NCBI RefSeq assembly: GCF_000471905.2
Contig: NW_006499563.1
Coordinates: forward strand, 3,805,372 to 3,869,371
Source of the DNA: Amborella trichopoda
Taxonomy: Eukaryota > Streptophyta > Magnoliopsida > Amborellales > Amborellaceae
Direction of reading: 5' to 3'
DNA length: 64,000 nucleotides
This document shows, piece after piece, positions 1 through 10,415 of the stretch. Under the pieces are notes generated by a model. It worked only from the letters and a program-made list of their open reading frames with translations, searched no databases and was not told the DNA's origin. Each line of letters opens with the position of its first letter. Positions within the stretch are counted from its first letter, which is position 1. The translations under genes and the position numbers were made by a program.

Positions 1-772
1 TCTCTCTTTTATTCTCTCGTCTCTCATACTCTTCTCTTCCTTTATTCTCTTATTTCAATTCTTATTCTTTCCTCATGAGCTTCATTATGTTATTCTTTAA
101 TTCGATTAAGAGGGATCGAGGTTAACCTCTCATGGTAGTCCTGTTGTCTAGCCGTAATGTTGTTGTGCTAGGATTACTTGACCCGCTTTATTGCCACGAC
201 AGACTAATCTTCGTGCTTAGCTAGTCGGTATCGATAATGACATTTAGTAGTAATCCTGTGAGCCGACCTTAGTTACCGAGCCCGTTTTTCTACCACATTA
301 AGCCAGTTATTCACTAGCTTAGTCACTGCTCTGATCTTCCCCTTTCAATCAAATTCTTCTCTACCCCATTTTTCTTCTCTTATTCTTCTCTTCTTCTTTT
401 GGATGTGTATGCTTGTGTACGTTCACCAAAGAGGAAAAGGGTGAGGTTTGACCTACTTGTCTTATAACCTTTGCCATAGGTGTGTGATTACAAAAAATAG
501 AAGAATACAAGCCAAGGGAGGTGATTCTGAACCAGTTTTATTACTGATGGGCTTTCTTCATGATCTAAGAGGGCGCTCACGCAAGCCAGCCCGAGTAAGC
601 CCTGAACCCACCTTAAATTCCTCTCTCACCGGTTGGTAACACATGTCCCTATTCTCAAACGAGGTTCCCGAGAGAGCGATCTCAAAAATATCCCGAGTCT
701 TCCCTCGAAACCCGAGACGCGTGCCGCTCGATCATCAAAAGATCCGGAGGGCGAGATCGAGGCACCTAACCA
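1..772 (+). mobile_element. 3' portion of a Tat-lineage LTR (plus orientation)
   Basis: This is the U5-side end of a long LTR whose start lies outside the window. Read on the plus strand it matches, in reverse complement, the minus-oriented LTRs at 4135 and 17876: the same block around GGGAGGTGATTC, the ctctctcaccggttggtaac block, and the closing gagatcgaggcacctaacca, which ends in the expected CA at 771-772. No PBS follows (a Tat PBS would start about 3 bases on), so it is either a solo LTR or an LTR whose internal region was lost. The short open frames inside it are not genes. Confidence 0.75.
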
Positions 773-979
773 TAGACAAAGAAAAGAGATGGGGCATGGG
801 CCCGGATGGTCTGACGGGGGAGAGGGAGGAATCTGCCCATGGTTTAAAAGAAGGGCAATCGGGTGCATTTTTCATCCATCCTCTTTTACCTTATTTTTGT
901 TCTTCTAGAGCCCCCCTTCCGCCCCCCCCTCTCTCCCTTAGAGAAAAAAGTGATCTTCAAGAGACCTTCCTTGGAGGCC
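773..979 (+). other. Leader-like stretch before a small ATG
   Basis: Unclassified DNA between the LTR end and the ATG at 980. It is pyrimidine-rich near 860-970 and contains tttaaaaga near 845, which could act as a weak TATA element. No coding signal is seen. It may be the promoter and leader of the broken gene that follows, but nothing decisive supports this. Confidence 0.3.
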
Positions 980-1042
980 ATGGCTAGTTCTTCTAACCCC
1001 CAAGGTAATTCTTGCCTTCTTCTTCATTTAAATGCCTTTTAA
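980..1042 (+). pseudogene. Possible first exon of a broken two-part gene
   Basis: An ATG at 980 opens a 20-codon frame beginning MASSSNPQGN. The start resembles that of the antisense gene of E2 (25071, minus), which begins MANTSSTPYSGN. The context caaggtaattc at about 1001 could also be a 5' splice site. The frame stops at 1042, and a better open frame in the same strand resumes near 2580 after repeat-like DNA. The exon model is inference; no function is known. Confidence 0.3.
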
Positions 1043-1129
1043 TGGTTCTTTCTTCTTCCATTTATTCTTGCCTCGTCTTTTCCATACTACATGTTTGACT
1101 AAATGCTTGAGTACCCCTTTTTGATGTAA

Positions 1130-2300
1130 CCCGGATAACTTGATTATCTTTTGAGCATTCCTTGAGAATGCCTAGTGTACCTTACATCTTCTTTTATCAT
1201 TTCAAGCTTTCTTAGTGCATCTTGCATCAATCTTGAAAATCACAAATATGTCTTAAGCATCACGAACACTTCGTCATGCTCATCATCAATCAATATCGTG
1301 AATATTTTTAGAGCTTCTCGATCCATTATTTGAACCTTATAAGCACAAATGTTCTCGAGCATTATGATTCATGAGCCTGTTTGAAACTTTATGATCATTT
1401 CTTCGAGCCTAATGAGCATATTTGATCTTCACGGATGTTCTTGAACGTCACCAACATGCTCAAGCATTATGAACCTACTTGGGCATCTTGAACATCACTT
1501 TGCACTATATGAATAACGACTAATCATCATACATTTTATTTTGAGCGTCATGAACATCACAAACATTGTTCATTATGAACATTCTTTTGAAGTCCAGTAA
1601 ATATATTTGAGCTTCACGAATGCCCTCAAGCATCACCACCATGCTCAAGCATCATGAACACGAGAATTGCTTCAAGCACTATGAGCACATTGAATCTTCA
1701 CAATCATTGCTTAGACTGATATGAACATACTTTTGCATTCTTTGAGCATTTAGAGCACATCTAGATACCACAAGTTTTTCTTAGTACCGTTGCACATCAT
1801 GGATATCCTCTTGCATCATTGTAAATGTTCTTGGGCATCATGAATATACTTCACCAAGAACTTCTAAATATATTTCTTGAGCACTCCCCAATTGTGCTCT
1901 TTCAAGCACTTTAAATGTTATGAATATTATTGTGAACATCATGACCATCTTGAAGTGAATCTTCATATTCTCATGTACATTCTCATATGCTTTAGTGCGT
2001 GCTTTAGCATCCCTAAGCACCCTTGTAGCATCTTCACACATCCCTTTGTATTTTAAGTACATTTATACATTGCAATTTGGCATTTTCAGCATCTCCACTG
2101 CTTATGTTTCTTAAAATTCCCTTGAGCACTTGCGAGCACTACTATGCATTTTCATGCATCTTTTGAGCATAATTGAGCTTAGTTATACACAATAATGCAT
2201 CTCTTGAACACTTCCATGCATATTTATGCATCTTTGAGCATAGTCATGCATTTCTAAGCATTTTCATGCGTAGTTATTCATTCTTGAACATTCTTAGGTA
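1130..2300. repeat. Degenerate GAGCAT/GAACAT low-complexity region
   Basis: For about 1.2 kb the sequence is dominated by variants of the words gagcat, gaacat, tgcatctt and catgaaca (for example near 1480-1600, 1640-1760 and 2150-2290), at irregular spacing of roughly 15-40 bases. No exact unit length is kept, so it looks like an old, mutated simple tandem array. The 74-codon minus-strand frame inside it is a by-product of the repeats. It separates the short ATG frame at 980 from the open frame at 2580. Confidence 0.6.
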
Positions 2301-2579
2301 CTTCTTGATAGAAAAGGGAGCTCTTCAGGGTCACTTTCAGCAATGAGAATTTGACCCACTGACTTGTGATTTCTTAGAATCTCCTTGATGCTTTGGACTA
2401 GCTAAACACCTTCTTTGTCAAACCTCTATGTATAGGGGAGATGCTGTTGAAATTTTGCAAAATTTAGGATGCTTTTTTCTTCTTCTATTACTTGAAAAAC
2501 TCATCATTCTGAACTGTCGTCTTTCTCATTGCTCACTTCTTTCTTTCATGCTTCTTTTGTAGTCATTTCCCCCCGTAGA

Positions 2580-3312
2580 ATGAACACTCGAAACTTGAGT
2601 AGGGCCTTAACTCTTTGAAATGAGAGGAATCAAATGAATAACCAAACTTCATGAAAGGCTATTATCATCTTCGATGATCCTAAAGATGTGGTTCCTCTAG
2701 TAGTTTAGGGAGGAATAGAAATGATTTCTACCCCTATGTTGCGAGAGGAACCAGAAAAAGGCCCAGCTTTTATGGCTGCCTCTTACTCGGGGCAAGTTAT
2801 TAACCCTCTTGACTGGCTCTCTCGTGGAGGACTTTCCAAAGAGCAAGTAAGACTATTCTTTCTTAATCAGGTCAAGAGACTGAACCGCCATAGTTCTAAC
2901 TTCCGTACCGCCATAGTTCTAACTTCCGTACTATGGACGTGGGGTGTGATCTCCTCAGGGCTACTTATGAACTCTTTGGTAATGCTTCCTTCTCTGATCT
3001 GACTATGTTCCCATTCTTCATGAAGAAGTTGATGAAGAATCTTATAAATTTCAATGTCCCTGGTGCTAATTTATTAAAGGGGAATTGGAAGTGACAGCTC
3101 AATGGGCTAGAGAGGTATTGGAAATAGAAGGCCTGGCTTCTACTGAAAAGAGTCATTTTATTGCATCATGTCTCATATTCATTTTTGGGCCTCAATCTAT
3201 ACTAAACTTTGCCAAGGCGATTCTGAAAGATCTTAGAACTGATTTGCTCCTATTACAGTTCGTTCATTCAGATTTTCAGCCTTCATCCTTGAAAAGGGCT
3301 TCGACTTCCTGA
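2580..3312 (+). pseudogene. Broken ORF of unknown function (second part)
   Basis: A coding-like stretch starts at the ATG at 2580, just after a good splice-acceptor sequence (cttcttttgtag, 2551-2562). The frame is interrupted by in-frame stops at about 2616, 2652 and 2706, is open from 2721 to 3002, and continues in other frames to 3312. The open part contains the words NPLDWLSRGGLSKEQV and, in the last piece, AREVLEIEGLASTEKSHF. I do not recognise a domain. A near-exact direct duplication (ccgccatagttctaacttc, at about 2886 and 2909) probably contributes to the frame loss. It may be a relative of the extra gene carried by Tat elements, but it lacks the RAGLQ-type motif and coiled coil seen at 10416-11703 and 23898-25071. 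Confidence 0.4.
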
Positions 3313-4129
3313 AAAATCTCATGTCTTGTAAATGAGAGTGATATGGCCATTCTTGAACGCCATATCCAAAAAACGGGGGCCTTGCTTATATTGGCTCACA
3401 AAGTAATGGTGTTGTACATCATTTTTGACATATTTACATCTCCCAAGTGAGCAAGGAGATAACTGGCAACAGCTTGGCCCTGTGGGTACACAAGACACCA
3501 GCAGGCCAAAGTTGTGTCGTAAAAAAAGTCTTGAACCATAAGACCAGGGTACGATGCCATCGCACCAAGGAAAGACCTTACAATTGTAACCCAATGCTAA
3601 CGACTTCAAAACTATACTAGACCATCACCATTGCATTTAGAATGTCGAAAAACTGTCAGGGACCAAATTTGGACTCAATCGGACCACCCTAAAGGGGTTA
3701 ACGCCCATACAGCCTCGCAGCAGGTCGGTTTCACACTAGCGCGGTGTCGCTTCACCGAACCAGTCCCCAAACATGGAGATTGCAACATCGTGTTTTGGGA
3801 GCAGCTTCAAGAACCCATGATGCCTTCCACTGAAATCAGGAGAAGCCCTGAGCCAGATATGTTCTAGATCATGCCAGCCTCTTCATTTTGACCTAGGGCA
3901 TGCACTGTGGCACGACCAAGAGTCAAACTTCTCTTGAAAAGAAGGCGCCTGAAAAACCAAAAAAACTAGGGTTCAGGAAGAAGAAGCCTCAAATCCATTG
4001 AAGCACAGCTCGACATCCAAGCATCAAATCATTGTGGGGATGAGTACAATGCAACCATCTCGCGAAGAGCTACAAACTGGTATAAGTCTTGGATTTAATC
4101 CAAGGCCCAATAGATGCAAGTCCCCAAGT
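3313..4129. other. Unclassified intergenic DNA
   Basis: No convincing gene, RNA or repeat is seen in these 0.8 kb. Open frames of 96 codons (3319-3609, minus) and 78 codons (3631-3867, plus) have no recognisable motif. This DNA was the insertion target of E1: its right edge is the target duplication at 4130-4134, and the pre-insertion sequence resumes at 20914. Confidence 0.5.
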
Positions 4130-4134
4130 CATAG
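4130..4134. repeat. Target-site duplication, left copy (E1)
   Basis: The five bases catag directly precede the TG at the left end of the LTR at 4135. The bases following the other LTR end are cacag (20909-20913). One C/T transition separates the two, as expected for an old, methylated plant insertion. Ty3/gypsy integrases make 5-bp duplications. Confidence 0.6.
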
Positions 4135-4945
4135 TGGTTAGGTGCCTCGATCTCACCCTTCGGATCTAGATGATCGGGTGGCACATGTCTCGAGTTTCAG
4201 GGGAGACCCAGGATGTTTTGAGATCGCTCTCTCGGGAACCTAATTCGAGAATAAGGGCAGGTATTACCAACAGGTGAGAGAGGAATTTAAGGTGAGTTCG
4301 GGACTTACTCGGGCTAGCTCATCTGTGTGCCCACTTAGATCACGAAGAAAGCCCCCTAGTAAAAAAGGCCTGGCTCGAAATCACCTCCCTTGGCTTGTAT
4401 CCTCCTATTTTTTTGCAATCACACTCATATATGGCAAATGTTATAAGACAGGTGCGTCGACAGACCAGACCTTTTCCTCTTTGATGAACTTACATGAGCA
4501 TGCACATTCAAAAGAAGAAGGGAAGAATAAGAGAAGAAAGATGGGGGAGAGAAGAATTTGACCAGGCGGGGGGATGAGCACAGTGACTAAGTTGCCGAAT
4601 AGTTGGATTGACTTGGTAATTAAACGGGCTCAATAACTAAGATCGGCTCACAGAATCACTACTAAATGTCAATATCGATACTGACTAGCTAGGCACGATG
4701 ATTAGTCCATCATGGTAATAAAGTGGGAACAGTAATTTTGGCACAACAACATTACGTCTAGACGACAGGACTATCATAACAGGCTAGTCTCAACCCTTCT
4801 TAATCAAATGAAAGGATAACAGAAATAATAAAAATCATAAAGAGAGAGTAAGAAGTAAGAGAATAAGAAAGAGAGGAGAAAGAAAGAGGGGAAGAGAAAG
4901 AAAGAAGGAGAAGAGTGTGAGAGAAGAAAGAAGGAAGGAGAAAAG

Positions 4946-5580
4946 AGGGTGAAGGACACATTCGACGCTAGGCATCACCGACTGATTTGGAAAGAGAAGA
5001 GAGAGACGGACACAGTCGGTGTTAAGCTTCATCGACTGTGTTTAAGAAGTGAGGAGAGAGAAGACACAATCGGCACTGGGCATCGCCGGCTGGGTTAGGA
5101 ACAGAAGAGAGAAAATATGTAGTCGGCACTGGGCTTCACCGACTGTATTAAATAGAGAAGATGCAGTCGGTGTTAGACTTTGCCGATTGTATTAGACAGA
5201 GAAGAGAGAGAAGACACAGTAGGTGCTAGGTTTCACTGATTGTATTAGATAGAGAAGAGAGAGAAGATAAAGTCAGTGTTAGGCTTCACCAATTGTATTA
5301 GATAGAGAAGAGAGAGAAGATGAAATCGGTGCAAAGCCACACTGACTGTATTAGACAAAGAAGAGAGAGAAGATACAGTATGCATTAGGCTTCACCAACT
5401 GTATTAGATAAAGAAGAGAGAAGATGTAGTCAACGCTAGGCTTTTTCGATTGTATTATATAGAGAAGAGGGAAGATACAATCGGCGTTAGGCTTTATCGA
5501 CTGCATTAGACGAAGAAGAGAGAAGAGACAATCAGTGTTAAGCTTCACCAACTGTATTAGAAGAAGAAGAGAGAGAAGAG
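4946..5580 (-). repeat. Tandem array of inverted-repeat units in LTR leader (E1 3' LTR)
   Basis: About 12 tandem units of roughly 52-55 bp. Each has a purine-rich spacer (agagaagagagagaagat) followed by a dyad such as agtcggcactgggcttcaccgact (stem AGTCGG/CCGACT, at about 5121-5144) and a tail tgtattagac. Units differ by point changes, and several keep both arms of the stem. Relative to the minus-strand TATA box at 6001 the array lies in the transcribed leader, upstream of where the PBS would be. Confidence 0.75.
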
Positions 5581-5639
5581 AGATAAAGATGATAAGAAGA
5601 GGGAGGATAAAGATGAGAAGATGAGAGAGAAAGAGATGA

Positions 5640-5865
5640 GAAGATGAGAGAGAAGAGAGAGATAAAGATGGGAAGAAGAGAGAGAAAAAGAGATAGGGGA
5701 GGAGAGAGAAAGAGAGGAGGAGAGAGAAAGAGGGGAGGAGAGAGAAAGAGGGGAGGAGAGAGAAAGAGGGGAGGAGAGAGAAAGAGGGGAGGAGAGAGAA
5801 AGAGGGGATTACAGAAAAAGAGGGGAGGAGATAGAAAGAGGGAAGGAGATAGAAAGTTCCCTTAA
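5640..5865 (-). repeat. GA-rich 18-bp tandem array in LTR
   Basis: The plus strand repeats ggagagagaaagagggga with an 18-bp period about six times between 5700 and 5810, flanked by looser GA repeats. On the transcribed minus strand this is a C/T tract just downstream of the TATA box. A similar but shorter tract is in the other E1 LTR (about 19430-19485), and a longer one in the E5 LTR (55670-56290). Confidence 0.8.
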
Positions 5866-6000
5866 CTAAAGATACTGGCCTTTTTCTTCTCTCTCCTCTC
5901 TCTCTCCAAGACGTACCCATGAGCTCAAGAAGAAATTGAAATTTTATTGATGATTGTGTGAAATGAACCGAAGGTCCCTTACAATTTGGCTTTGCATGCT

Positions 6001-6008
6001 TATATAAA
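6001..6008 (-). promoter_or_regulatory. LTR TATA box (E1 3' LTR)
   Basis: The minus strand reads ATTTTATATAAGCATGC here. The same element occurs in the other LTRs: TTCTATATAAGCATGC (19632-19639), ctatatatacg (27378, plus) and TTCTATAAATACATGG (56435-56443). In all four it lies a short way downstream of a conserved CACCCATGTTT block, so it marks the U3 promoter. Confidence 0.7.
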
Positions 6009-6714
6009 ATTGGGTTAAAACATGGGTGTATGCCCAAAAACTACCTAAAATTGAAGATAATTACAATTTAATTGAATTAAAAGAAATTCTAAAAATGGGT
6101 GCAAAAGGACTGTTTTACCCCTGCTTATGGAATTTCAAAACAATCTCTGTTGCTGCCTGAGAACTTGTGCGATCTTCTATGACTGATCTGAGGTTGTTCT
6201 GATGCCTGTTTGATCAAAAGATGATTTTTTTCTTGTAAGGCTCTGCATGACGATCGTTTTGATACCAACTACGAGCTATGAACCATGTTTTTAAGTCATG
6301 ATCATGAGACTTGAATTTTGGATAAATCTTGAAAACTTCAGATCGATAGTGCGCTCATTCCTTGAATTTTTTTCTTTAGTTTCTTCACTAAATCACATTG
6401 AGCACGCCATCACGATCACGTTGCAACAAATGCAGCACGATTTCGTGTCAAGATGAAGATTTTGTCGTCTTGAGTTTTTTACAGGAATTGTGAAATCTGG
6501 TGGCTGAAATTTATAGCTATTTCGACACCTCCATGTGTGAAAGCCAATCGTTCATCGCATGTGAGTTTTAGACCAGAGATGGCCACAGACCTTATGCACA
6601 TAATGCAATTGGTTTCGTGTCGATCGGGTATGCGAGCGTTGTGATTTGGCTGCTCGAGTGAGTCAAACAGCTATGGTACCATAGGTGTGCTACTGCTGAA
6701 AAATTGTTTAAACA

Positions 6715-6726
6715 ACTTGCCCCACT
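6715..6726 (-). promoter_or_regulatory. Polypurine-like tract next to 3' LTR (E1)
   Basis: On the minus strand the bases directly before the LTR read AGTGGGGCAAGT. E5 has GGTAGGGCAAGC in the same place (57755-57766). The tract is not purely purine but is conserved in position and sequence, and both elements share the flanking block acttgccc...gaatgttgtgcttc. It is the probable plus-strand primer site. Confidence 0.55.
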
Positions 6727-7860
6727 GAATGTTGTGCTTCGAGAGAAGCGAGAAGGATAACATTATGAAATTTTCTTCTGCTGTATGACTTTTTTTCTTC
6801 GTAGCCATAAGACTACATGAACACCGAGGAGATCCATGTAATGGTGCAACTAGGATGCATAGACGTAGGGATGCATTGTTCGTGGGTCTATCCGTGGAGT
6901 CTTTAGGGGGAGAAGAGACTTTTTGAGGGATCTTGTTGAAGTCCTCACCCTCATGTGGACTATTTGTGATTTTGACCCTGAGGATTTTGTACGGACTTCG
7001 TCAGTCAGAATCAGGCCCGTCTGGTAATTGAGTTCCATGATGAAGGGAATTGTTCCCATTTGGTTTGAGTTTGTGTGTATCCTCTGTTGTTGAGCCACAT
7101 TTCGAGGATTTTGTGGATGGTGTGCTGAAGGACCTTTGGTTGGCATTGTTTGTTGCTACACCAGGTTTGCTTTTGACAGTCAGAATACCACTGTAAGTCC
7201 TGTCTGTCGAGTTCAGTCGGGGGTAGTTTTGTTAGTCAGTCCCAAAGGTCTGAGCCTGTCGGCTACGTGGGCTAAAGTCTCTAGCAGGTTCGCCTTAGCT
7301 TTGTCAGTTTCTTGCCTTCGTAGTGGTCTTTAGAATTTTTAGAGTTTGTTTGCAACCTCGTGGGAATAGTGCTCTTCCTCATGAGACTTGTCTTTCTCTC
7401 TTTATAAATCTTCTGTCCTTCGAGTCCTTTTCGGCACATGAACTTAGGTTGTCAGAATCCTTTCCTTGAATCTCGTATTTTTTTGCTCCTAGTAATGTGA
7501 CTCCAGGGATTTTTCTTTTTTGAGTGTGGGTTGAAGCCTCCTGTTGAGGCGAGCACTGCATCAACCTGTTTATTGGTCCAAGCGCCCTTTGTGGATTTTT
7601 ACTTGAACTTGGGAAGCAGTGTCGTAGAGACGGTTTTAACCAACTTCTTTTTACTTTGGGGCTCTTTTACCCATGACCGTACGACCATGTCTACCCTTTT
7701 CATCCATTTTTACGCACGATGTCCTTTCGAGTTTTCACCGTGCCTAATTTTTTATTCACGAAACTCTTTTACTCATGATTTCGTGACCATGCCCATCCGT
7801 CAGTTTTACTCATGGCGTTCCCTTGTTCAGGTGTACACCATGCCTGTTATTTCATGATTT
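6715..7860 (-). other. Conserved part of E1 3' non-coding region
   Basis: This stretch matches 57755-58890 in E5 in order and sequence: gttgtgcttc.agagaagcgagaaggataac, then agactttagggggaga, then a run of tttactcatgg.ttcgtgaccatgcc. It contains no gene; the short frames on both strands have no recognisable motif. It is the LTR-proximal half of a roughly 3-kb untranslated region between the extra gene and the 3' LTR. Confidence 0.65.
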
Positions 7861-8800
7861 TTTTTTTTTGTGAAGGCATGTTTAAGGTCATGCCTTCCAG
7901 ACCTGTGCCTTTTAACGTCATGCGGCGAGGATGTGCACTACAATTTAAGGTCATACCGCTGGACAGTAGTGGAGATGGATGGCAGTCTGTAGAGGCCATG
8001 GAGTGAGTATGGTAGTGGTTTTATCTCACTTTTTGGGAGATGGCACGAGGCTACCTATGAAAGATGGATGATGTATGAAAGGTGGGTGACAAATGGTGAC
8101 CCACTAGCTTACGACGAATATAGGTGGTGGGATGGTTCGCCATTTTTGTGAGCGCAAGTGAGACTCACTAGGGAATCGTGGAGGATGGTGAAATGAATGG
8201 GCTCACTGGAGAGGTAGTGAAGCTGGTGCACGCGCACGATTGGTTAGGGAAGATGTACGTGAAGATGTAAGTAAAAGAAGTGTGCGCGTATGTGGGGGCG
8301 AGTTTTTGGTCATACCTTCAGGACCTATGCGATGCAGTTTATTGTCATACTGCTAGGACATGCACTATGGTTTAAGGTCATACAACTAGACCATGCAGTT
8401 TAAAGACGTGCAACTAGACCTCCACTACAGTTTATGGTCATATAGTTTGGACCATGGTGCTGAGCCTCTTAGCATAATGCGGATAGGACGTGTACTATAG
8501 TTTTAAAGTCATATAGCTTGGACTGTGCAATTTACGGTCGTGCAGTTAGACCTTCGTTATAGTTTATGGTCGTATAGTTTGGACCATGGTTATGCAGTGC
8601 AGTTTAGGGTAGTGAAACTAGACCTCCGCTACATTTTAAAGGTCATATAGTTTGACCATGGTTATGCAGTTTAGAGTCATGCAACTAGGACCGTATAGTA
8701 TAGGGTCGTGCAGCTAGACCTCCGCTACAGGTTAAAGGTCATATAGTTTGGACCATGTAGTTTAGGGTCATGCATCTAGATCGTTGTGTGGGTCTCCATG
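7861..8800 (-). repeat. GGTCATG...GACC degenerate tandem repeats
   Basis: The words ttaaggtcatgc, agctaggacc, aactagacc and tagtttggaccatg recur at about 25-60-bp spacing. GGTC in one half of the unit and GACC in the other make small dyads. The same repeat family is at 47560-47880 (E4) and 58891-59720 (E5), so it belongs to the 3' region of this lineage. Tandem repeats in the 3' region are known from pea Ogre elements, where they are a source of satellite DNA. Confidence 0.7.
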
Positions 8801-8840
8801 TAGGTGGAGCTCCATAGGGAATAGGTCTGTGGATGGTGAT

Positions 8841-9230
8841 CCGACTCCTTGGGGATAAAATGGTTAAGGCCATACATATGCAGAAGGCTCAGATGGAGAT
8901 GGTGGCTCAATGATGGATGGCGAATGGAAGCGAACTTCACTGGGGATTAGGGGGGGCAAGCGTGACTCCCTGGGGTGAAAGATAAGACTCTATGGAGAAT
9001 TGGCCTATGACAAGTAAGCCGACTCCCTGGGGATAAGATAGCTTGGCATGAAACAGATCCACTAGGGATTCGAGAGGTAAGAATGACAATAACTCTGATG
9101 GGGATAATGAGCTGCAGTATGGGTGTGACTCCTACTGAGGACGAGGGACAGTGGACTGCTCCTAACTCCATTGGGGATGATAGGTCAAGGCTTGGGTACA
9201 ACAACCTGGGTGCAACTCCCCTGGGGATGA
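8841..9230 (+). repeat. PBS-like word repeated about 8 times
   Basis: On the plus strand, close variants of the lineage's primer-binding core (GACTCCACTGGGGAC) recur: ccgactccttggggat (8841), cgaacttcactggggatt (8931), cgtgactccctggggtga (8961), ccgactccctggggataa (9019), aactctgatggggataa (9091), gtgactcctactgaggac (9124), taactccattggggatga (9162) and gcaactcccctggggatga (9211). E1 is on the minus strand, so its RNA would carry the complement, which resembles a tRNA 3' end and could pair with the PBS. E5 has a similar set at 59763-60034. Confidence 0.6.
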
Positions 9231-9309
9231 AGGGACACACAAGGCATCGGCCTGGAGTAGGCAACAATAGGCAGCTTGAAATACAGCCAGCGTCAGATGC
9301 AACAACCAT

Positions 9310-9660
9310 TATTTCTTGAGCAGTCAGCCGACACTAAGTCTTAAAAAATGCAACTGGCACTGAAGGCGGCCAACACTACTTCTTAACAAGTCAGCTGTCA
9401 CTGGATTGTTAAAAACATAGCCGACACTGAGGATGGCTCGTGCTATTGCTTAAACACAGCCGACGCAGAGTTGCTAGACACACAGTCAGTGCTGAGTTGT
9501 TAAACACACAGTCGGTGCTGTGCATTCGCTCGGACACAGCGGATGTTGTGCATTCACTCGGACACAACCGATGCTATGGTTGGTGAAATATAGCCGGCAT
9601 TGAGTTGCCGAGCACATAGCCGGCACTGTGGTTGGCAAAACACACCTGGCACTTGGTAAC
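9310..9660 (-). repeat. Tandem repeats with CAGCCGRCACTG / CAGTCGGTGCTG words
   Basis: A degenerate array of about 40-bp units containing cacagccgac, cagtcggtgctg and catagccggcactg. The word acacagtcggtgct is also the core of the inverted-repeat units of the E1 LTRs (for example at about 5015 and 19075). No coding potential is seen. Confidence 0.55.
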
Positions 9661-9836
9661 TTCGACCTCATAACTGGCGCTGGATATGGATCGATATTTG
9701 AGCCATGACTAGAGCCCGACCCAGTCCAGCCCTTTTGTTGGAATTTTTCAGCTGACGATGAGAATTACCTCGGGCCTTGGGTCGAAGCCCAACCCTACTC
9801 ATCATCGCTTGACTTTCCTTGGACGCGACTGGAACT

Positions 9837-9885
9837 CCCAGTTTGTGAGGGGCATTTGAGGGTAGCATTGGTTATATAAGGGGGT
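9837..9885 (+). promoter_or_regulatory. Conserved antisense promoter (E1)
   Basis: A TATA box (tatataag, 9873-9880) faces away from the 3' LTR, opposite to the element. The surrounding block, tttgtgaggggca...cattggttatataagggggtaaa, matches 60631-60680 in E5 (tttgtgaggggca...cattacctatataagggggtaaa), and both are followed by cagaaggtaaaa. This block is more alike in E1 and E5 than the DNA downstream of it, which suggests selection on the promoter while the elements were active. Confidence 0.65.
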
Positions 9886-10006
9886 AAAACCCCATTTTCT
9901 TCACTTTTCACAGAAGGTAAAAAACACATAAATACAATTTTAACGGTGAGCAGAGGGTGCCCGGTAGCAGCTTCGGTAAGCAGCCTAGAATTCCGGCAAC
10001 AGTTTC

Positions 10007-10116
10007 GCAGGAAAGGTTTTGGCAAACAATGGGATTCCAACAAGGGTCTTGTAGGGAAGGTTTTGGCAAATAGTGGGATTCCATCAATGGTCTTGCAGGG
10101 AAGGTTTTGGCAAGCA
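10007..10116 (+). repeat. 44-bp direct repeat, about 2.4 copies
   Basis: Units at 10007-10050 and 10051-10094, and a partial one from 10095, share gcagggaaggttttggcaa and gggattcca. They lie in the leader between the antisense TATA box and the first long ATG frame. Confidence 0.8.
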
Positions 10117-10415
10117 AGAACTCTACTGAGGATTGCAGGAAAAGGGGGCAAGAGAGCAAGTGTTTCGGCAAGCCTCACAGAGAAGACTTCGACAAGATTG
10201 TCAAGGGTTTGCCAGAAAAGGAGGAGTTGCAGGAGTTTGTAGGGAATTCACTAGGAAACAAGGGAGGTTCCAGCTACAGTTTCGAGGGTAGAAGAGACGG
10301 GAAGTGCAGCAGTGGGCATTTTAGCGAGTCTTGGAAGTTTTTCTTCTTTCTCTTTAGAGACTGAAGTAAACGACTTCGGCCCTTTGCAGCCCATTATTAT
10401 CAATTCTGATCGGGA

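Larger units (their letters stand above)
4135..6714 (-). mobile_element. E1 3' LTR
   Basis: The left end is TGGTTAGGTGCC at 4135 and the right end is gtttaaaca at 6714. It aligns along its length with the LTR at 17876-20908 but is about 450 bp shorter. Most of the difference is a block near the U3 end: after the shared gctgctcgagtgag at about 6648, this copy jumps to the terminal tgctgaaaaattg, whereas the other copy has about 0.6 kb more (about 20294-20890). The LTR holds a leader array with inverted repeats, a GA-rich array and a minus-strand TATA box. The 65-aa and 228-aa minus-strand frames inside it are translations of simple repeats. Confidence 0.8.

Noticed and set aside
1838-2062. 74-codon minus-strand ORF
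   Set aside because: It lies in the GAGCAT/GAACAT low-complexity region; composition is explained by the repeats.
5351-6037. 228-codon minus-strand ORF rich in LLPSFS repeats
   Set aside because: It is a translation of the GA-rich tandem array in the E1 LTR; composition and period follow the DNA repeat, and the other LTR does not keep the frame.
8947-9309. 120-codon minus-strand ORF over the PBS-like repeats
   Set aside because: It follows repeat DNA, has no motif, and E5 does not keep an equivalent frame.
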